The notes under the pieces are model-generated. The model searched no databases. It saw only the letters and a program-made list of their open reading frames with translations, and was not told where the DNA came from. Both the position numbers and the translations under genes were made by a program. A stretch of DNA of 37,782 bases from Rhodospirillaceae bacterium. GTDB lineage: Bacteria > Pseudomonadota > Alphaproteobacteria > Rhodospirillales > UBA2165. The stretch spans positions 14,719-52,500 of the forward strand of contig NZAK01000034.1 in the NCBI GenBank assembly GCA_002687515.1, written 5' to 3'. This document shows positions 23,657 to 31,746 of this stretch, piece after piece (the stretch's first letter is position 1; each line of letters opens with the position of its first letter).

Positions 23657-24211
23657 ATGAATCGCGCCTTAGAATTATTGCCTCGCCGCATATTTTTAGA
23701 TTCCTGCACCGCGCAGACGCTCCGGGATTACGACTACTACATATATGAGGCCGAACCGATCCCCGATACCGACTGCATCCACCGCGTGACAGACGGCATC
23801 GATAACGTCGAGGCCCTCCGCAACATCTTCCTGGTCAACGAACGTGCGCTGTTCGAGTGGATCGTATCGCACGGAAGTTTGCGGGAGGCCAACGACAAGC
23901 GCGATCCCGGTCACATGCGATGGCTCTGGGATATCGCCGATCACTCCGAGGTCTGCTTGGAAGGCGAAGGCGCAACGACCGAGAGCAAGGCCCTCGCCGA
24001 ACGCCTCGACGAGCCCAAGTTCGGGTACTTAAGCGAGAAAGACCGGCTGCTCCTGCGGCATGCAATCGTCCTTCGTTGCGAAGCGTTTCTGACGGTGGAA
24101 CGCCGCCTGCCGCGCAACGCGGCGCACGTTGAGCGCGAGCTCGCCATTCGCATCCTGACGCCAATCACCCATTGGGAGATGCTGCGACCTTGGGCTACGC
24201 TATGGCGCTAA
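23657..24211 (+). CDS. PIN-domain-like protein of unknown function (184-191 aa)
   Basis: The start is uncertain: ATG 23657 begins MNRALELLPRRIFLDSC, while TTG 23636 adds seven residues; neither has a good ribosome site. The pattern RRIFLDSCTAQTL near the N-terminus and CEAFLTVERRL, then IRILTPITHW near the C-terminus, resembles the first and last strands of a PIN nuclease fold, with Asp15 as a likely metal ligand and Glu in place of the usual late Asp. Several acidic residues lie between. If real it would be an RNase-like toxin or effector, but no antitoxin gene is visible next to it. It is alone on the plus strand in the insert and not GC-biased like its catabolic neighbours. Confidence 0.45.
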   Translation: MNRALELLPRRIFLDSCTAQTLRDYDYYIYEAEPIPDTDCIHRVTDGIDNVEALRNIFLVNERALFEWIVSHGSLREANDKRDPGHMRWLWDIADHSEVCLEGEGATTESKALAERLDEPKFGYLSEKDRLLLRHAIVLRCEAFLTVERRLPRNAAHVERELAIRILTPITHWEMLRPWATLWR

Positions 24212-24348
24212 CTCCAGATTGTGAAGTCGGGCCCCCAATTCAAAAATTTAGTGCGGCGAGAGAGGAAAATCACGATCGGGTGTATGGCGAATATCGAATA
24301 GATCGAAGCTGGTAATAATTCGCCGGTTCACGTGAATTTATCGCCTCG

Positions 24349-24981
24349 CTAGGTATCCAATGCGAGCGCCAATGCTCCAGCATTAGCAACCCCGAGGTAT
24401 AAGTTGACTAGACCAATGGCCCGATGCAAGGCCTCACGGCCTTTACGATTAGCAGGTTTTTTTGGCCCAAGCTCGCTGTCCGCGAGACTTTGAATTGCCT
24501 TCGCCGCACGGCCTGCTGACAGGGCGAGCAGTCTCGAAAGGTCTCCAGCAGTCGCAAATTCTCCCTTAAAAAGTCTTAGGGCGCGTTCTTTTTGACGCCC
24601 TAGGGCAGGCAATTGTTTCTTGACCGAATCCCAGTTTAGTTTCGCGTTCCGGAGGCTTGAATCTTGCAGTTTTTGGAATCTATTTGCACTCTCCGTAATC
24701 AAGCCTACCGATTCCCCCAAGGCTTTCGGCGAAATCGGCACACTTTCAGCTTCGGCGATATGCAGAGCTTCAAAGAGCTTGACTGTTCCCAAGAGAAAAA
24801 ATTTTGAAGCCGTTTCAAATTCCTTAATGTCATCCTTCGCGACGCCAATCACGGCAGGGGGGGGCTCGAGAAGCCATGCTGAGGCATTCGTTATTGAAAA
24901 CAGCAGCATTCCGATTACCAGCAGAATAGAGGCGAAAGGTGTCGTAAAAAACTTCCTAACAATTCCGTAGAACATCAGCAA
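24349..24981 (-). CDS. Unknown membrane-anchored or exported protein (210 aa)
   Basis: The N-terminus (FASILLVIGMLLFSITNASA) is a membrane anchor or signal peptide. The rest is helical and rich in Ala, Leu and Lys, with one more weakly hydrophobic segment at the C-terminus (GLVNLYLGVANAGALALAL). I recognise no family. The gene overlaps the 3' end of the upstream gene by 26 bp, so the two are co-expressed. Base and codon use are clearly AT-richer than the catabolic genes on both sides, which supports acquisition by transfer. Confidence 0.55.
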   Translation of the reverse strand: MLMFYGIVRKFFTTPFASILLVIGMLLFSITNASAWLLEPPPAVIGVAKDDIKEFETASKFFLLGTVKLFEALHIAEAESVPISPKALGESVGLITESANRFQKLQDSSLRNAKLNWDSVKKQLPALGRQKERALRLFKGEFATAGDLSRLLALSAGRAAKAIQSLADSELGPKKPANRKGREALHRAIGLVNLYLGVANAGALALALDT

Positions 24982-25663
24982 ATTCCTTCGGATAGTTGTT
25001 ACTCACGAGTTGGGCGTCTATCACAGTCTTGGCACGTGGTTTTTTATAGAAGTTGCATAATTCACTCTTGAAAATATTCCAATGCTCATCACCAAGAATG
25101 CCTGCTTGGTTGGATACAAATTGCTCAGAGTATAAACTGACAACCTTGGTTACAAAAAGGTGCTCCAAAAGCTTGATTTTGGGTAACCCGTAAACCGTCG
25201 CTGCGGTGTCCGGGGTTCTTTCGACTTGGCTGATAAATGAACGTGCTTGCTGAAGCGCATTCGCTGTTGCCCCAGCTTCGATTATCCCGCGCGTGAGCCA
25301 AAATTGCCATGCCGCAAAAACAAAAGCCACCATTGACACTATGCTGGAGATGGCCCCGATTGTGTCCTTATTTCTCGAAAACCAATTGTTAGGCGCCGTG
25401 TTCATAGCAATTTCTGTGCCATTCGTTAAACGGTCAGTTGGTTCAATCGACATCCAAAAGACCAACCATCCTATGCCAATCACAGCGAACAGGCCAATCG
25501 GGCCGTGATCACCCAAAAATTTCAAAATCGCAATAATCTTACCGACGAAATCGACTACTCGGTCTCCGAAGAGAATTTGGAGAATTATGCCAAAGCAAAT
25601 AAATCGCAGACCTAGTTTGACGATACTGACAATCAACTTCTTGGGCAACATGCTCGATCTCAT
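24956..25663 (-). CDS. Unknown membrane protein with about three helices and a soluble C-terminal domain (235 aa)
   Basis: Hydrophobic segments lie near residues 10-32 (IVKLGLRFICFGIILQILFG), 50-72 (GLFAVIGIGWLVFWM) and 102-122 (ISSIVSMVAFVFAAWQFWL), followed by a soluble domain of about 110 residues. The start may be ATG 25663 or ATG 25651. No family is recognised. It is the first gene of the pair with the 210-aa protein. Two linked membrane proteins beside a PIN-like protein in a bounded AT-rich insert could be a defence or conflict module, but nothing in the sequences proves that. Confidence 0.6.
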   Translation of the reverse strand: MRSSMLPKKLIVSIVKLGLRFICFGIILQILFGDRVVDFVGKIIAILKFLGDHGPIGLFAVIGIGWLVFWMSIEPTDRLTNGTEIAMNTAPNNWFSRNKDTIGAISSIVSMVAFVFAAWQFWLTRGIIEAGATANALQQARSFISQVERTPDTAATVYGLPKIKLLEHLFVTKVVSLYSEQFVSNQAGILGDEHWNIFKSELCNFYKKPRAKTVIDAQLVSNNYPKEFADVLRNC

Positions 25664-25735
25664 ATTCCCAAGTGACCCGATATTTCACAGTCACTATATC
25701 CAAATTACATTGTCATTCAAATTATTCCACCGCCG

Positions 25736-25773
25736 CCGCCGTTGCCATCATGTGCGCCTCATGCTGTACTTGC
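25736..25773. repeat. Right direct repeat bounding the AT-richer insert
   Basis: Second copy of CCGCCGTTGCCATC-N10-CATGCTGTACTTGC; about 32 of 38 positions match the left copy. It lies roughly 38 bp before the acyl-CoA dehydrogenase start, where GC-rich catabolic sequence resumes. Confidence 0.8.
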
Positions 25774-25810
25774 TCGAACCTATGTCACATGCCATTCCGC
25801 CACTTGTCAA

Positions 25811-27001
25811 ATGAACGCGAAACCAATGAACGCACCCCCCGGCCTTATGACCGAAGAGCGGCGCATGATCAAGGAAACGGCGCGCGAATTCGCGATCAAC
25901 GAAATCTTGCCGGTGGCCAACGAACTGGACCCGGTCGAGGGCGATATCCCCGCCGAACTGATGCAAAAAATGGCCGATCTCGGCTTTTTCGGCATCATCA
26001 TTCCGGAACAATATGGCGGCCTCGGCCTCGGCGCCTTCGAATATTGCCTGGTGACGCAGGAACTGTCGCGCGCCTGGATGAGCGCCGCCACCCTGATCCG
26101 CCACGGCAACTGGCTGATGGGCACCGAAACCCTCACCGAAGCGAAGCGCCGGGACTTGCTCGGCCGGGCGGCCAAGGGCGAATATTTGAGCGCGCTGGCC
26201 ATGTCCGAGCCGCAGACTGGATCGGACATTTCCAACATCCGGACCCGGGCGCGCCGCGACGGCGATGATTGGCTGATCACCGGCAACAAATACTGGTGCA
26301 CCTTCGCCGACGGCGCCGACTGCATCATCGTCATCGCCCGCACCGAGCCCGAGATCGATGCCGCCCATCCGCACCGGGGCCTGACGGCGCTGATGGTCGA
26401 TAAGCCGCGCGGCGGCTTTCTGGACGGCCTTAAGGGCACGCCGATTCCCAAGATCGGCTATTTCGGCTGGAAGACCTGGGAGCTGGCCTTCGACAATGTG
26501 CGGGTGCCCGGCGATGCCATCTTGGGCGAAGAGGGGCGCGCCTTTTACCTGATGGCGGAAAGCCTGGAAGTGGGGCGGGCGCACACGGCGGCCCGCGCCA
26601 TCGGCCTGGCCCGCGGCGCGCTCGAGGATTCGATTGCCTACGCGCAAGTGCGCGAACAGTTCGGCAGGCCGATCAGCCATTTCCAGGCGATCCGCTTCAA
26701 GATCGCCACCATGGCCACCGAGGTCGAGGCGGCGGAAGCCCTGTTGCACCATGTCTGCACCGAGATTGACAGCGGCCGGCGCTGTGATAGCGAAGCCGCG
26801 ATGGTCAAATATTTCGCCGCCGAAATGGCCGAGCGGGTGACCAGCGAAGCCATTCAAATCCACGGCGGCGCCGGCTACACCAAGCATCATCAGGTCGAGC
26901 GCCACTGGCGCGATGCGCGCCTGACCAAGATTTTCGAAGGCACCTCGGAAATCCAGCAACGCATCATTTCCGATAACCTGTTGGGCCGCCTAAGGGATTG
27001 A
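25811..27001 (+). CDS. Acyl-CoA dehydrogenase (396 aa)
   Basis: The likely start is ATG 25811 (MNAKPMNAPPGLM) or ATG 25826; neither has a strong ribosome site, perhaps because the upstream DNA was replaced by the adjacent repeat and insert. Family motifs are complete: FFGIIIPEQYGGLGLG, LAMSEPQTGSDISN, the mid-domain TGNKYWCTFADGAD, and the C-terminal QIHGGAGYTKHHQVERHWRDARLTKIFEGTSEIQ with the catalytic-base Glu376. It introduces the alpha-beta double bond into an acyl-CoA using FAD, passing electrons to ETF. First gene of a five-gene operon. Confidence 0.88.
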   Translation: MNAKPMNAPPGLMTEERRMIKETAREFAINEILPVANELDPVEGDIPAELMQKMADLGFFGIIIPEQYGGLGLGAFEYCLVTQELSRAWMSAATLIRHGNWLMGTETLTEAKRRDLLGRAAKGEYLSALAMSEPQTGSDISNIRTRARRDGDDWLITGNKYWCTFADGADCIIVIARTEPEIDAAHPHRGLTALMVDKPRGGFLDGLKGTPIPKIGYFGWKTWELAFDNVRVPGDAILGEEGRAFYLMAESLEVGRAHTAARAIGLARGALEDSIAYAQVREQFGRPISHFQAIRFKIATMATEVEAAEALLHHVCTEIDSGRRCDSEAAMVKYFAAEMAERVTSEAIQIHGGAGYTKHHQVERHWRDARLTKIFEGTSEIQQRIISDNLLGRLRD

Positions 27002-27014
27002 GGAGGGCGCTTCG

Positions 27015-27809
27015 ATGCAACTGAACACCGAAAAGATGATCGCCCGCGCCGAGGACGGCGTCGGCTGGATGATCTTCAACAACCCCGAACGGCGCAACGC
27101 GCTGGCCCACGAAATGCGGCTGGCGATGGTCGAAATCCTGGACGCCTACGCGGCCGATGACGGCATCGGCGCGGTGGTCATGGCCGGCGCCGGCGGCAAG
27201 GCCTTCGTGTCCGGCGCCGATATTTCCGAGTTCGAGGAACGGCGCTCATCGCCCGAACAAATCGCCGAATTCAACGAACTTGGCCGCCGGGTCAACGTCG
27301 CCTTCGAGAACCTGGAAAAGCCGCTGATCGCGATGATCCAGGGCTTTTGCATCGGCGGCGGCCTGGCCACCGCCTTGAAGGCGGATATGCGCTATGCCTC
27401 CACCGATTCCCAGTTCGGCATCCCGGCGGTCAAGCTCGGCCTCGGCTACGATGCCGGCTCGGTCAAGGCGCTGACCGATTTCGTCGGCCCCGCCTATGCC
27501 GGCGAAATTCTGATGACCGGGCGCCGCTTCGATGCCGCCGAGGCGCTGCGCATGGGGCTGGTCAACAACGTGGTGGAGCCGGACGAACTGGAAGAAACGG
27601 TGATGGAAACGGCGCGCATGATCGCCGGCAACGCACCGCTGACGGTGCGTTCGATGAAGGTCAATGTGCGCAGTGCGCGCCTCGATGCCGGCCAGCGCGA
27701 CGAGGCCCGCTGCCAGGAACTGGTCGATGCCTGCTTCAATAGCGAGGATTATATCGAAGGCCGCCGCGCCTTCATGGAAAAGCGCCCGCCGGAATGGAAA
27801 GGGCGCTAG
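27015..27809 (+). CDS. Crotonase-family enoyl-CoA hydratase/isomerase-like protein without the canonical Glu pair (264 aa)
   Basis: GAGGAGGG precedes the ATG. The crotonase fold and oxyanion-hole segments are present (GKAFVSGADISEF and GFCIGGGLATALKAD). The two Glu residues used for hydration are absent: the GGG-x-E position is Ala118 and the P-E position is Ala138 (FGIPAVKLGLG). The other crotonase of this window has Glu at exactly these two residue numbers. The enzyme therefore may be an isomerase, hydrolase, retro-Claisenase or decarboxylase. It lies 13 bp after the acyl-CoA dehydrogenase in the operon. Confidence 0.85.
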   Translation: MQLNTEKMIARAEDGVGWMIFNNPERRNALAHEMRLAMVEILDAYAADDGIGAVVMAGAGGKAFVSGADISEFEERRSSPEQIAEFNELGRRVNVAFENLEKPLIAMIQGFCIGGGLATALKADMRYASTDSQFGIPAVKLGLGYDAGSVKALTDFVGPAYAGEILMTGRRFDAAEALRMGLVNNVVEPDELEETVMETARMIAGNAPLTVRSMKVNVRSARLDAGQRDEARCQELVDACFNSEDYIEGRRAFMEKRPPEWKGR

Positions 27810-27857
27810 CCGGGATGCTAAAGTTCCCGAAACAACCAACTTCAGCGGAGGAACCCA

Positions 27858-28640
27858 ATGGACATACGCTTGGACGGGCGCAACGCGCTGATCACCGGCG
27901 GCAGCCGCGGGCTGGGCCGGGCGATGGCCCTGCGCTTCGCGGAATCGGGCGCCAATGTTGCCATCGTGGCGCGCCGCGCCGAGGTCCTGGCCGAGACGCG
28001 CGCCGAGATCGAAGAGGTCTCATCGGGCAAGGTGGTCACCTCGGCCGCCGACGTTTCGACCCTGGAGGGCGTGACCAGCGCCTTCGAACAGGCTTCGGAC
28101 GCGCTCGGCCAAATCGACATTCTGGTCAACAATGCCGGCGCCTCGGCGGCCAGACCGTTCGAGCAAATCACCGACGCCGAATGGCAGGCCGATCTGGATC
28201 TGAAATTGTTCGCCGCCATCCGCATGATCCGCCTGGCGGTGCCGGGCATGAAGGAACGCGGCTGGGGCCGGATCATCAACATCCTCAATACCGGCGCCAA
28301 GTCGCCGCGCGCCGGCTCGACCCCGACCACCGTGTCGCGCGCCGCCGGGCTGAGCCTGACCAAATCGCTGTCCCTGGAATACGCGGCCGACGGTATCCTG
28401 GTGAACGCGCTCTGCACCGGGCTGATCGTCACCGATCAATTGGCAAGCATGCGTGATCGGAACGCGCCGGATAAAACGCTGGAGGAATTCCAGGACTTCA
28501 TGGGCGGGCGCATTCCCCTGGGGCGCATGGGCACGGCGGAAGAATATGCCAACGTCGCCTGCCTTTTAGCCTCGGACGCCGGCGGCTATGTCACCGGCAC
28601 CGCCATCAATATCGACGGCGGCTCAAGCCCGGTGACTTAA
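27858..28640 (+). CDS. SDR-fold protein with altered catalytic Tyr/Lys (260 aa)
   Basis: CGGAGGAA lies before the ATG. The cofactor motif TGGSRGLG (13-20), NNAG (91-94) and the C-terminal VTGTAINIDGGS identify an NAD(P)-binding SDR. At the YxxSK active site the sequence is TTVSRAAG, so the Tyr position is Thr157 and the Lys position Arg161; the catalytic Ser region reads NILNTGAKS instead of NISS. Conserved SDR neighbours (LTKSLSLEYA, ILVNALCTG) make misalignment unlikely. It either uses a different mechanism or has become a binding or structural subunit. Third gene of the beta-oxidation-like operon. Confidence 0.82.
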   Translation: MDIRLDGRNALITGGSRGLGRAMALRFAESGANVAIVARRAEVLAETRAEIEEVSSGKVVTSAADVSTLEGVTSAFEQASDALGQIDILVNNAGASAARPFEQITDAEWQADLDLKLFAAIRMIRLAVPGMKERGWGRIINILNTGAKSPRAGSTPTTVSRAAGLSLTKSLSLEYAADGILVNALCTGLIVTDQLASMRDRNAPDKTLEEFQDFMGGRIPLGRMGTAEEYANVACLLASDAGGYVTGTAINIDGGSSPVT

Positions 28641-28668
28641 AGCCGGTGATCACTTAGAAGGGAATGGC

Positions 28669-30066
28669 ATGAGCAATCTGGGCTGGGACGAAAAGGCGGA
28701 TGTGGTAGTTGTCGGCTGCGGCGGTGCTGGCCTCCGCGCCGGCCTGGCGGCGGCCACCGCCGGCGCCAAGACCATGGTCCTCGAAAAAACCTTTGAGCCC
28801 GGCGGCAAGACCGCCATGTCGATCGGCATCATGACCGCGTCCGGAACCTCGGTGCAGCGGGCGGCGGGCGTCAAGGACAGCCACGCAAGGCACTTGGCCG
28901 ACGTCCAATTGATGGCCAGGGAGGCCGGCGCCAAAATCGATGTCGCCAGCACCAAATTCATGATGCGCGTCTGCTCGGCGGAGCTTGAGAACCTGATCGC
29001 TCTCGGTGTCGAATTTTCCGGCCCGCACCCGGAGGGCCCGCACGGGATCCCGAGGATGCATGTCATCCAGCCCGATTGCCGGCATCTGGTGAAGGTGCTG
29101 GAAGATGCCTGCATCAAAAAGCGGGTGCGCATCCAATGCAACGCGCCGGGCGCCGAATTGATCCTCGATCATCGCGGCCGCATCGCCGGGGTGCGCGCCG
29201 ATACAGACAGCGGAGCCCATTTTATTGAAGCCGGCGCCGTCGTCCTGGCGGCCGGCGATTACAGCGCCAATACCGATATGGTCAAGCGGCTGGCGCCGAA
29301 GCTGAAGCTGGCCCAACCCTTGCGCGATTACGCCACCGGCGACGGCCACCGCATGGCCATGCGCATCGGCGCCCGGGTCCAGAACATGGCGCGCGTCAAC
29401 TTACCGCAATTGCGTTTCGTCGATTTTCCCTTCGTCGAACCGTCGCCCGGTTTGATCAAGGCCGGCGCCCGGCTGGTCACCGGTAAGGGCGAACGGATCA
29501 AGACCAAGCTCGGCGAGTCTATCCTGATGCCCGGCTTCGAAGACCGCTGGGAGGAGATATTCATTGTCATCGACGCCGCCACCGCCGCCAAGCTGGCCAC
29601 GGCGGGCGACGATGTCGGGCCGGGACGCGACGGCTGGGCCCGGACCGGCAAGCCGTTCATCGGCACGGCAACCGGGGTCGGCTACGCCTATTTGGATGAT
29701 TGCCGCGCCTGGGACTGGCATTTCGAGGCCAAAACGATTGCCGCCGCCGCCCGCCATATCGGCGCCAGGCCGGCATCGCTTGCCCAGGCCCTGGCCAACA
29801 ATGCCAAGGGGCCGTTGCATGTGCTCGGGCCGGCGCGCCGGGTGATCACCAATTCGGGCGGCGGCGTCGCCACCAACCAGAAAACCAACGTCATCGCCGA
29901 AGACGGGGGGATCATCAAGGGGCTTTTTGGGGCCGGCGTCAATGCGCGGCTGATCTCGTTCATGGGCGGGCACGGCTATGCCTTGGCCTGGGCGATGGCA
30001 TCGGGCCGCATCGCCGGCGGCAACGCGGCGCGCCACGCCAAAGCGCGCGCCCGGAAACACGGCTGA
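28669..30066 (+). CDS. FAD-dependent oxidoreductase, fumarate-reductase/ketosteroid-dehydrogenase type (465 aa)
   Basis: The N-terminal Rossmann motif VVVVGCGGAGLRAG (GxGxxG at 16-21) ends in Glu39 of LEK, then EPGGKTAMS. The C-terminal FAD-contact block GGVATNQKTNVIAEDGGIIKGLFGAG is typical of the FAD_binding_2 (FrdA/3-ketosteroid-1-dehydrogenase) family, followed by a final GGHGYALAWAMASGRIAGG. It would oxidise or reduce a C-C bond conjugated to a carbonyl. A likely role is dehydrogenation of a ring or chain intermediate that the acyl-CoA dehydrogenase does not handle. Spacing is 28 bp from the previous gene. No signal peptide. Confidence 0.82.
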   Translation: MSNLGWDEKADVVVVGCGGAGLRAGLAAATAGAKTMVLEKTFEPGGKTAMSIGIMTASGTSVQRAAGVKDSHARHLADVQLMAREAGAKIDVASTKFMMRVCSAELENLIALGVEFSGPHPEGPHGIPRMHVIQPDCRHLVKVLEDACIKKRVRIQCNAPGAELILDHRGRIAGVRADTDSGAHFIEAGAVVLAAGDYSANTDMVKRLAPKLKLAQPLRDYATGDGHRMAMRIGARVQNMARVNLPQLRFVDFPFVEPSPGLIKAGARLVTGKGERIKTKLGESILMPGFEDRWEEIFIVIDAATAAKLATAGDDVGPGRDGWARTGKPFIGTATGVGYAYLDDCRAWDWHFEAKTIAAAARHIGARPASLAQALANNAKGPLHVLGPARRVITNSGGGVATNQKTNVIAEDGGIIKGLFGAGVNARLISFMGGHGYALAWAMASGRIAGGNAARHAKARARKHG

Positions 30067-30076
30067 CGGACGCAAC

Positions 30077-31033
30077 ATGGCGCACGCCGCTTCAAGAAAA
30101 GTCATCTATGCCGCATTTTTCGGCAACTTGCTTATCGCGGCGACCAAATTTTTCGCCGCCGCCTTCACCGGTTCCTCGGCAATGCTGTCCGAAGCCATCC
30201 ACTCGCTGGTCGATACCGGCAACCAGCTTCTATTGCTCTATGGCCTCCGGCGCGCCGGCAAACCGGCGGACAGCCAGCATCCCTTCGGCTACGGGATGGA
30301 GCTTTATTTCTGGACCTTCGTGGTGGCCATCATCATCTTCGGCCTCGGCGCCGGCGTCTCGGTCTTCGAGGGCATTTCCAAAATTCGCGAACCCCATCCG
30401 ATCACCGATGTTTCGGTCAATTTCATCGTCCTTGGGCTAGCCGCCGTTTTCGAAGCCGTCGCCTGGACCGTGGCCTACCGCGAGTTTAACCGCAGCCGCG
30501 GCGGACGCGGGTTTATCGAAGCCATCCGCCGCTCCAAGGACCCGGCCATCTTCACCGTCCTGTTTGAGGATACCGCCGCCATGCTCGGCCTGATCGTCGC
30601 CTTCGTCGGCATCTGGCTGGCCGGGGCGCTGAATATGCCCATCTTGGACGGCGTCGCGTCGATCGCCATCGGCGCCATCCTGGCGGTGACGGCGGCGTTG
30701 CTCGCCTATGAATGCAAGGGGCTCTTGATCGGCGAAGGGGCGAGCGCGGCGACCGTCGACGGGGTCCGCGCCCTGGTCTCCACCTCGGGCGGCATCAACG
30801 CCATCAACGAGGTGCTGACCATGCATATGGGCCCCGAGGATATTCTTTTGACCCTGAGCGTCGATTTTTCCGGCGACATGGATTCGGATGAGGTCGAGGC
30901 CGCGATATCCGACATGGAAAGCCGCATCAAGGAAACCTATCCCGAGATCAAGCGCGTCTTCATCGAGGCGCAAAGCATCGGTGGGCACCTGCGCGACCGG
31001 GCGCGCGCCGCCGAACCCGGCGAAGGTGAATAG
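30077..31033 (+). CDS. Cation diffusion facilitator (CDF) transporter (318 aa)
   Basis: The start is ATG 30077, 10 bp after the flavoprotein stop. Six predicted helices contain the metal-site HSLVD (His42 and Asp46) in helix 2 and EDTAAMLG in helix 5, a variant of the common HxxxD site seen in one bacterial CDF branch. A C-terminal cytoplasmic domain of about 90 residues follows (LTMHMGPEDILLTLSVDF). CDF proteins export Zn, Fe, Mn or Co using the proton gradient. A metal exporter at the end of a fatty-acid-type operon is unexpected; it might be carried along by read-through or balance metal for the metalloenzymes here. Confidence 0.85.
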   Translation: MAHAASRKVIYAAFFGNLLIAATKFFAAAFTGSSAMLSEAIHSLVDTGNQLLLLYGLRRAGKPADSQHPFGYGMELYFWTFVVAIIIFGLGAGVSVFEGISKIREPHPITDVSVNFIVLGLAAVFEAVAWTVAYREFNRSRGGRGFIEAIRRSKDPAIFTVLFEDTAAMLGLIVAFVGIWLAGALNMPILDGVASIAIGAILAVTAALLAYECKGLLIGEGASAATVDGVRALVSTSGGINAINEVLTMHMGPEDILLTLSVDFSGDMDSDEVEAAISDMESRIKETYPEIKRVFIEAQSIGGHLRDRARAAEPGEGE

Positions 31034-31062
31034 GCCGGCAAACGAGCCGCCGATGGCGGGAC

Positions 31063-31605
31063 TTATATTTCCTCGACCTTGGCTTCCTCGATGCGCTCGC
31101 CGCGGACGGTGACGAAGGTGCCGTCGGCATCGATGGTCGCCATGTCGCAGAACAGTTCCAGCCGGTGCCCGTCGGGATCGAGAATGTAGAAGGATTCGTT
31201 TTCGCCCCAGGAACCTTCGCCGCCGGGCTGGTATTTGGAATGCACCACCGGCCCCCGGATAATCTCGATGCCGCGCGCCTTGACCATCTCCATCACTTCC
31301 AGCCAGGCTTCCCGGTCCGGGCAGCCGAAGGCGAAATGATGGATGTAGGCCGGCCCCTCGGCATCGTCCTCGGGCGTGCGCTTGCGGTATTTCTTCTTAG
31401 GGTTATGGGATAGCACCAGATCGTGGTGATTGTCGCCGACGCGCAGGAATGCCAGCTCCACCGGGATCGCCACAATCTCGCCCGGCGGGTGCCGCTCGGA
31501 CAGCTTGAAGCCGAACAGTTCGCGGTAGAAGGCGATGGATTTTTCCATGTCCGACACCTCCAGCGCGAAATGATGGAAGCCGGAAACGAGGCGCGCTTTG
31601 CTCAT
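31063..31605 (-). CDS. VOC-superfamily metalloenzyme, glyoxalase/extradiol-dioxygenase type (180 aa)
   Basis: One pair of beta-alpha-beta modules: the first begins GFHHFALEVSDMEKSIAFYRELFGF, the second IHHFAFGCPDREAWLEVM and ends ILDPDGHRLELF. Metal ligands are probably His11/12, His89/90 and Glu150. Modules of this size act as dimers in glyoxalases and epimerases, and as domains in type I extradiol dioxygenases; the substrate is unknown. A GGAG site precedes the ATG. A possible -10 TATAAT lies about 35 bp upstream. It diverges from the quinone-oxidoreductase-like gene. Confidence 0.8.
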   Translation of the reverse strand: MSKARLVSGFHHFALEVSDMEKSIAFYRELFGFKLSERHPPGEIVAIPVELAFLRVGDNHHDLVLSHNPKKKYRKRTPEDDAEGPAYIHHFAFGCPDREAWLEVMEMVKARGIEIIRGPVVHSKYQPGGEGSWGENESFYILDPDGHRLELFCDMATIDADGTFVTVRGERIEEAKVEEI

Positions 31606-31639
31606 GGTCTTTTTCTCCTGAATGCCAGTACGTGCCGGG

Positions 31640-31645
31640 ATTATA
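31640..31645 (-). promoter_or_regulatory. Possible -10 box of the VOC gene
   Basis: TATAAT on the minus strand, about 35 bp before the VOC start codon. The hexamer 17 bp further upstream is only a weak -35 (TTCTAA). Confidence 0.35.
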
Positions 31646-31746
31646 ATAGGTCGTTCGCTTGTTTAGAAGCCTTCCAAAAAAGTCGCTGCTTGACGGAGCC
31701 GACGCCGCCCCGCAAATTCGCGCCAATGTAAATTCAGGAGGAAATC

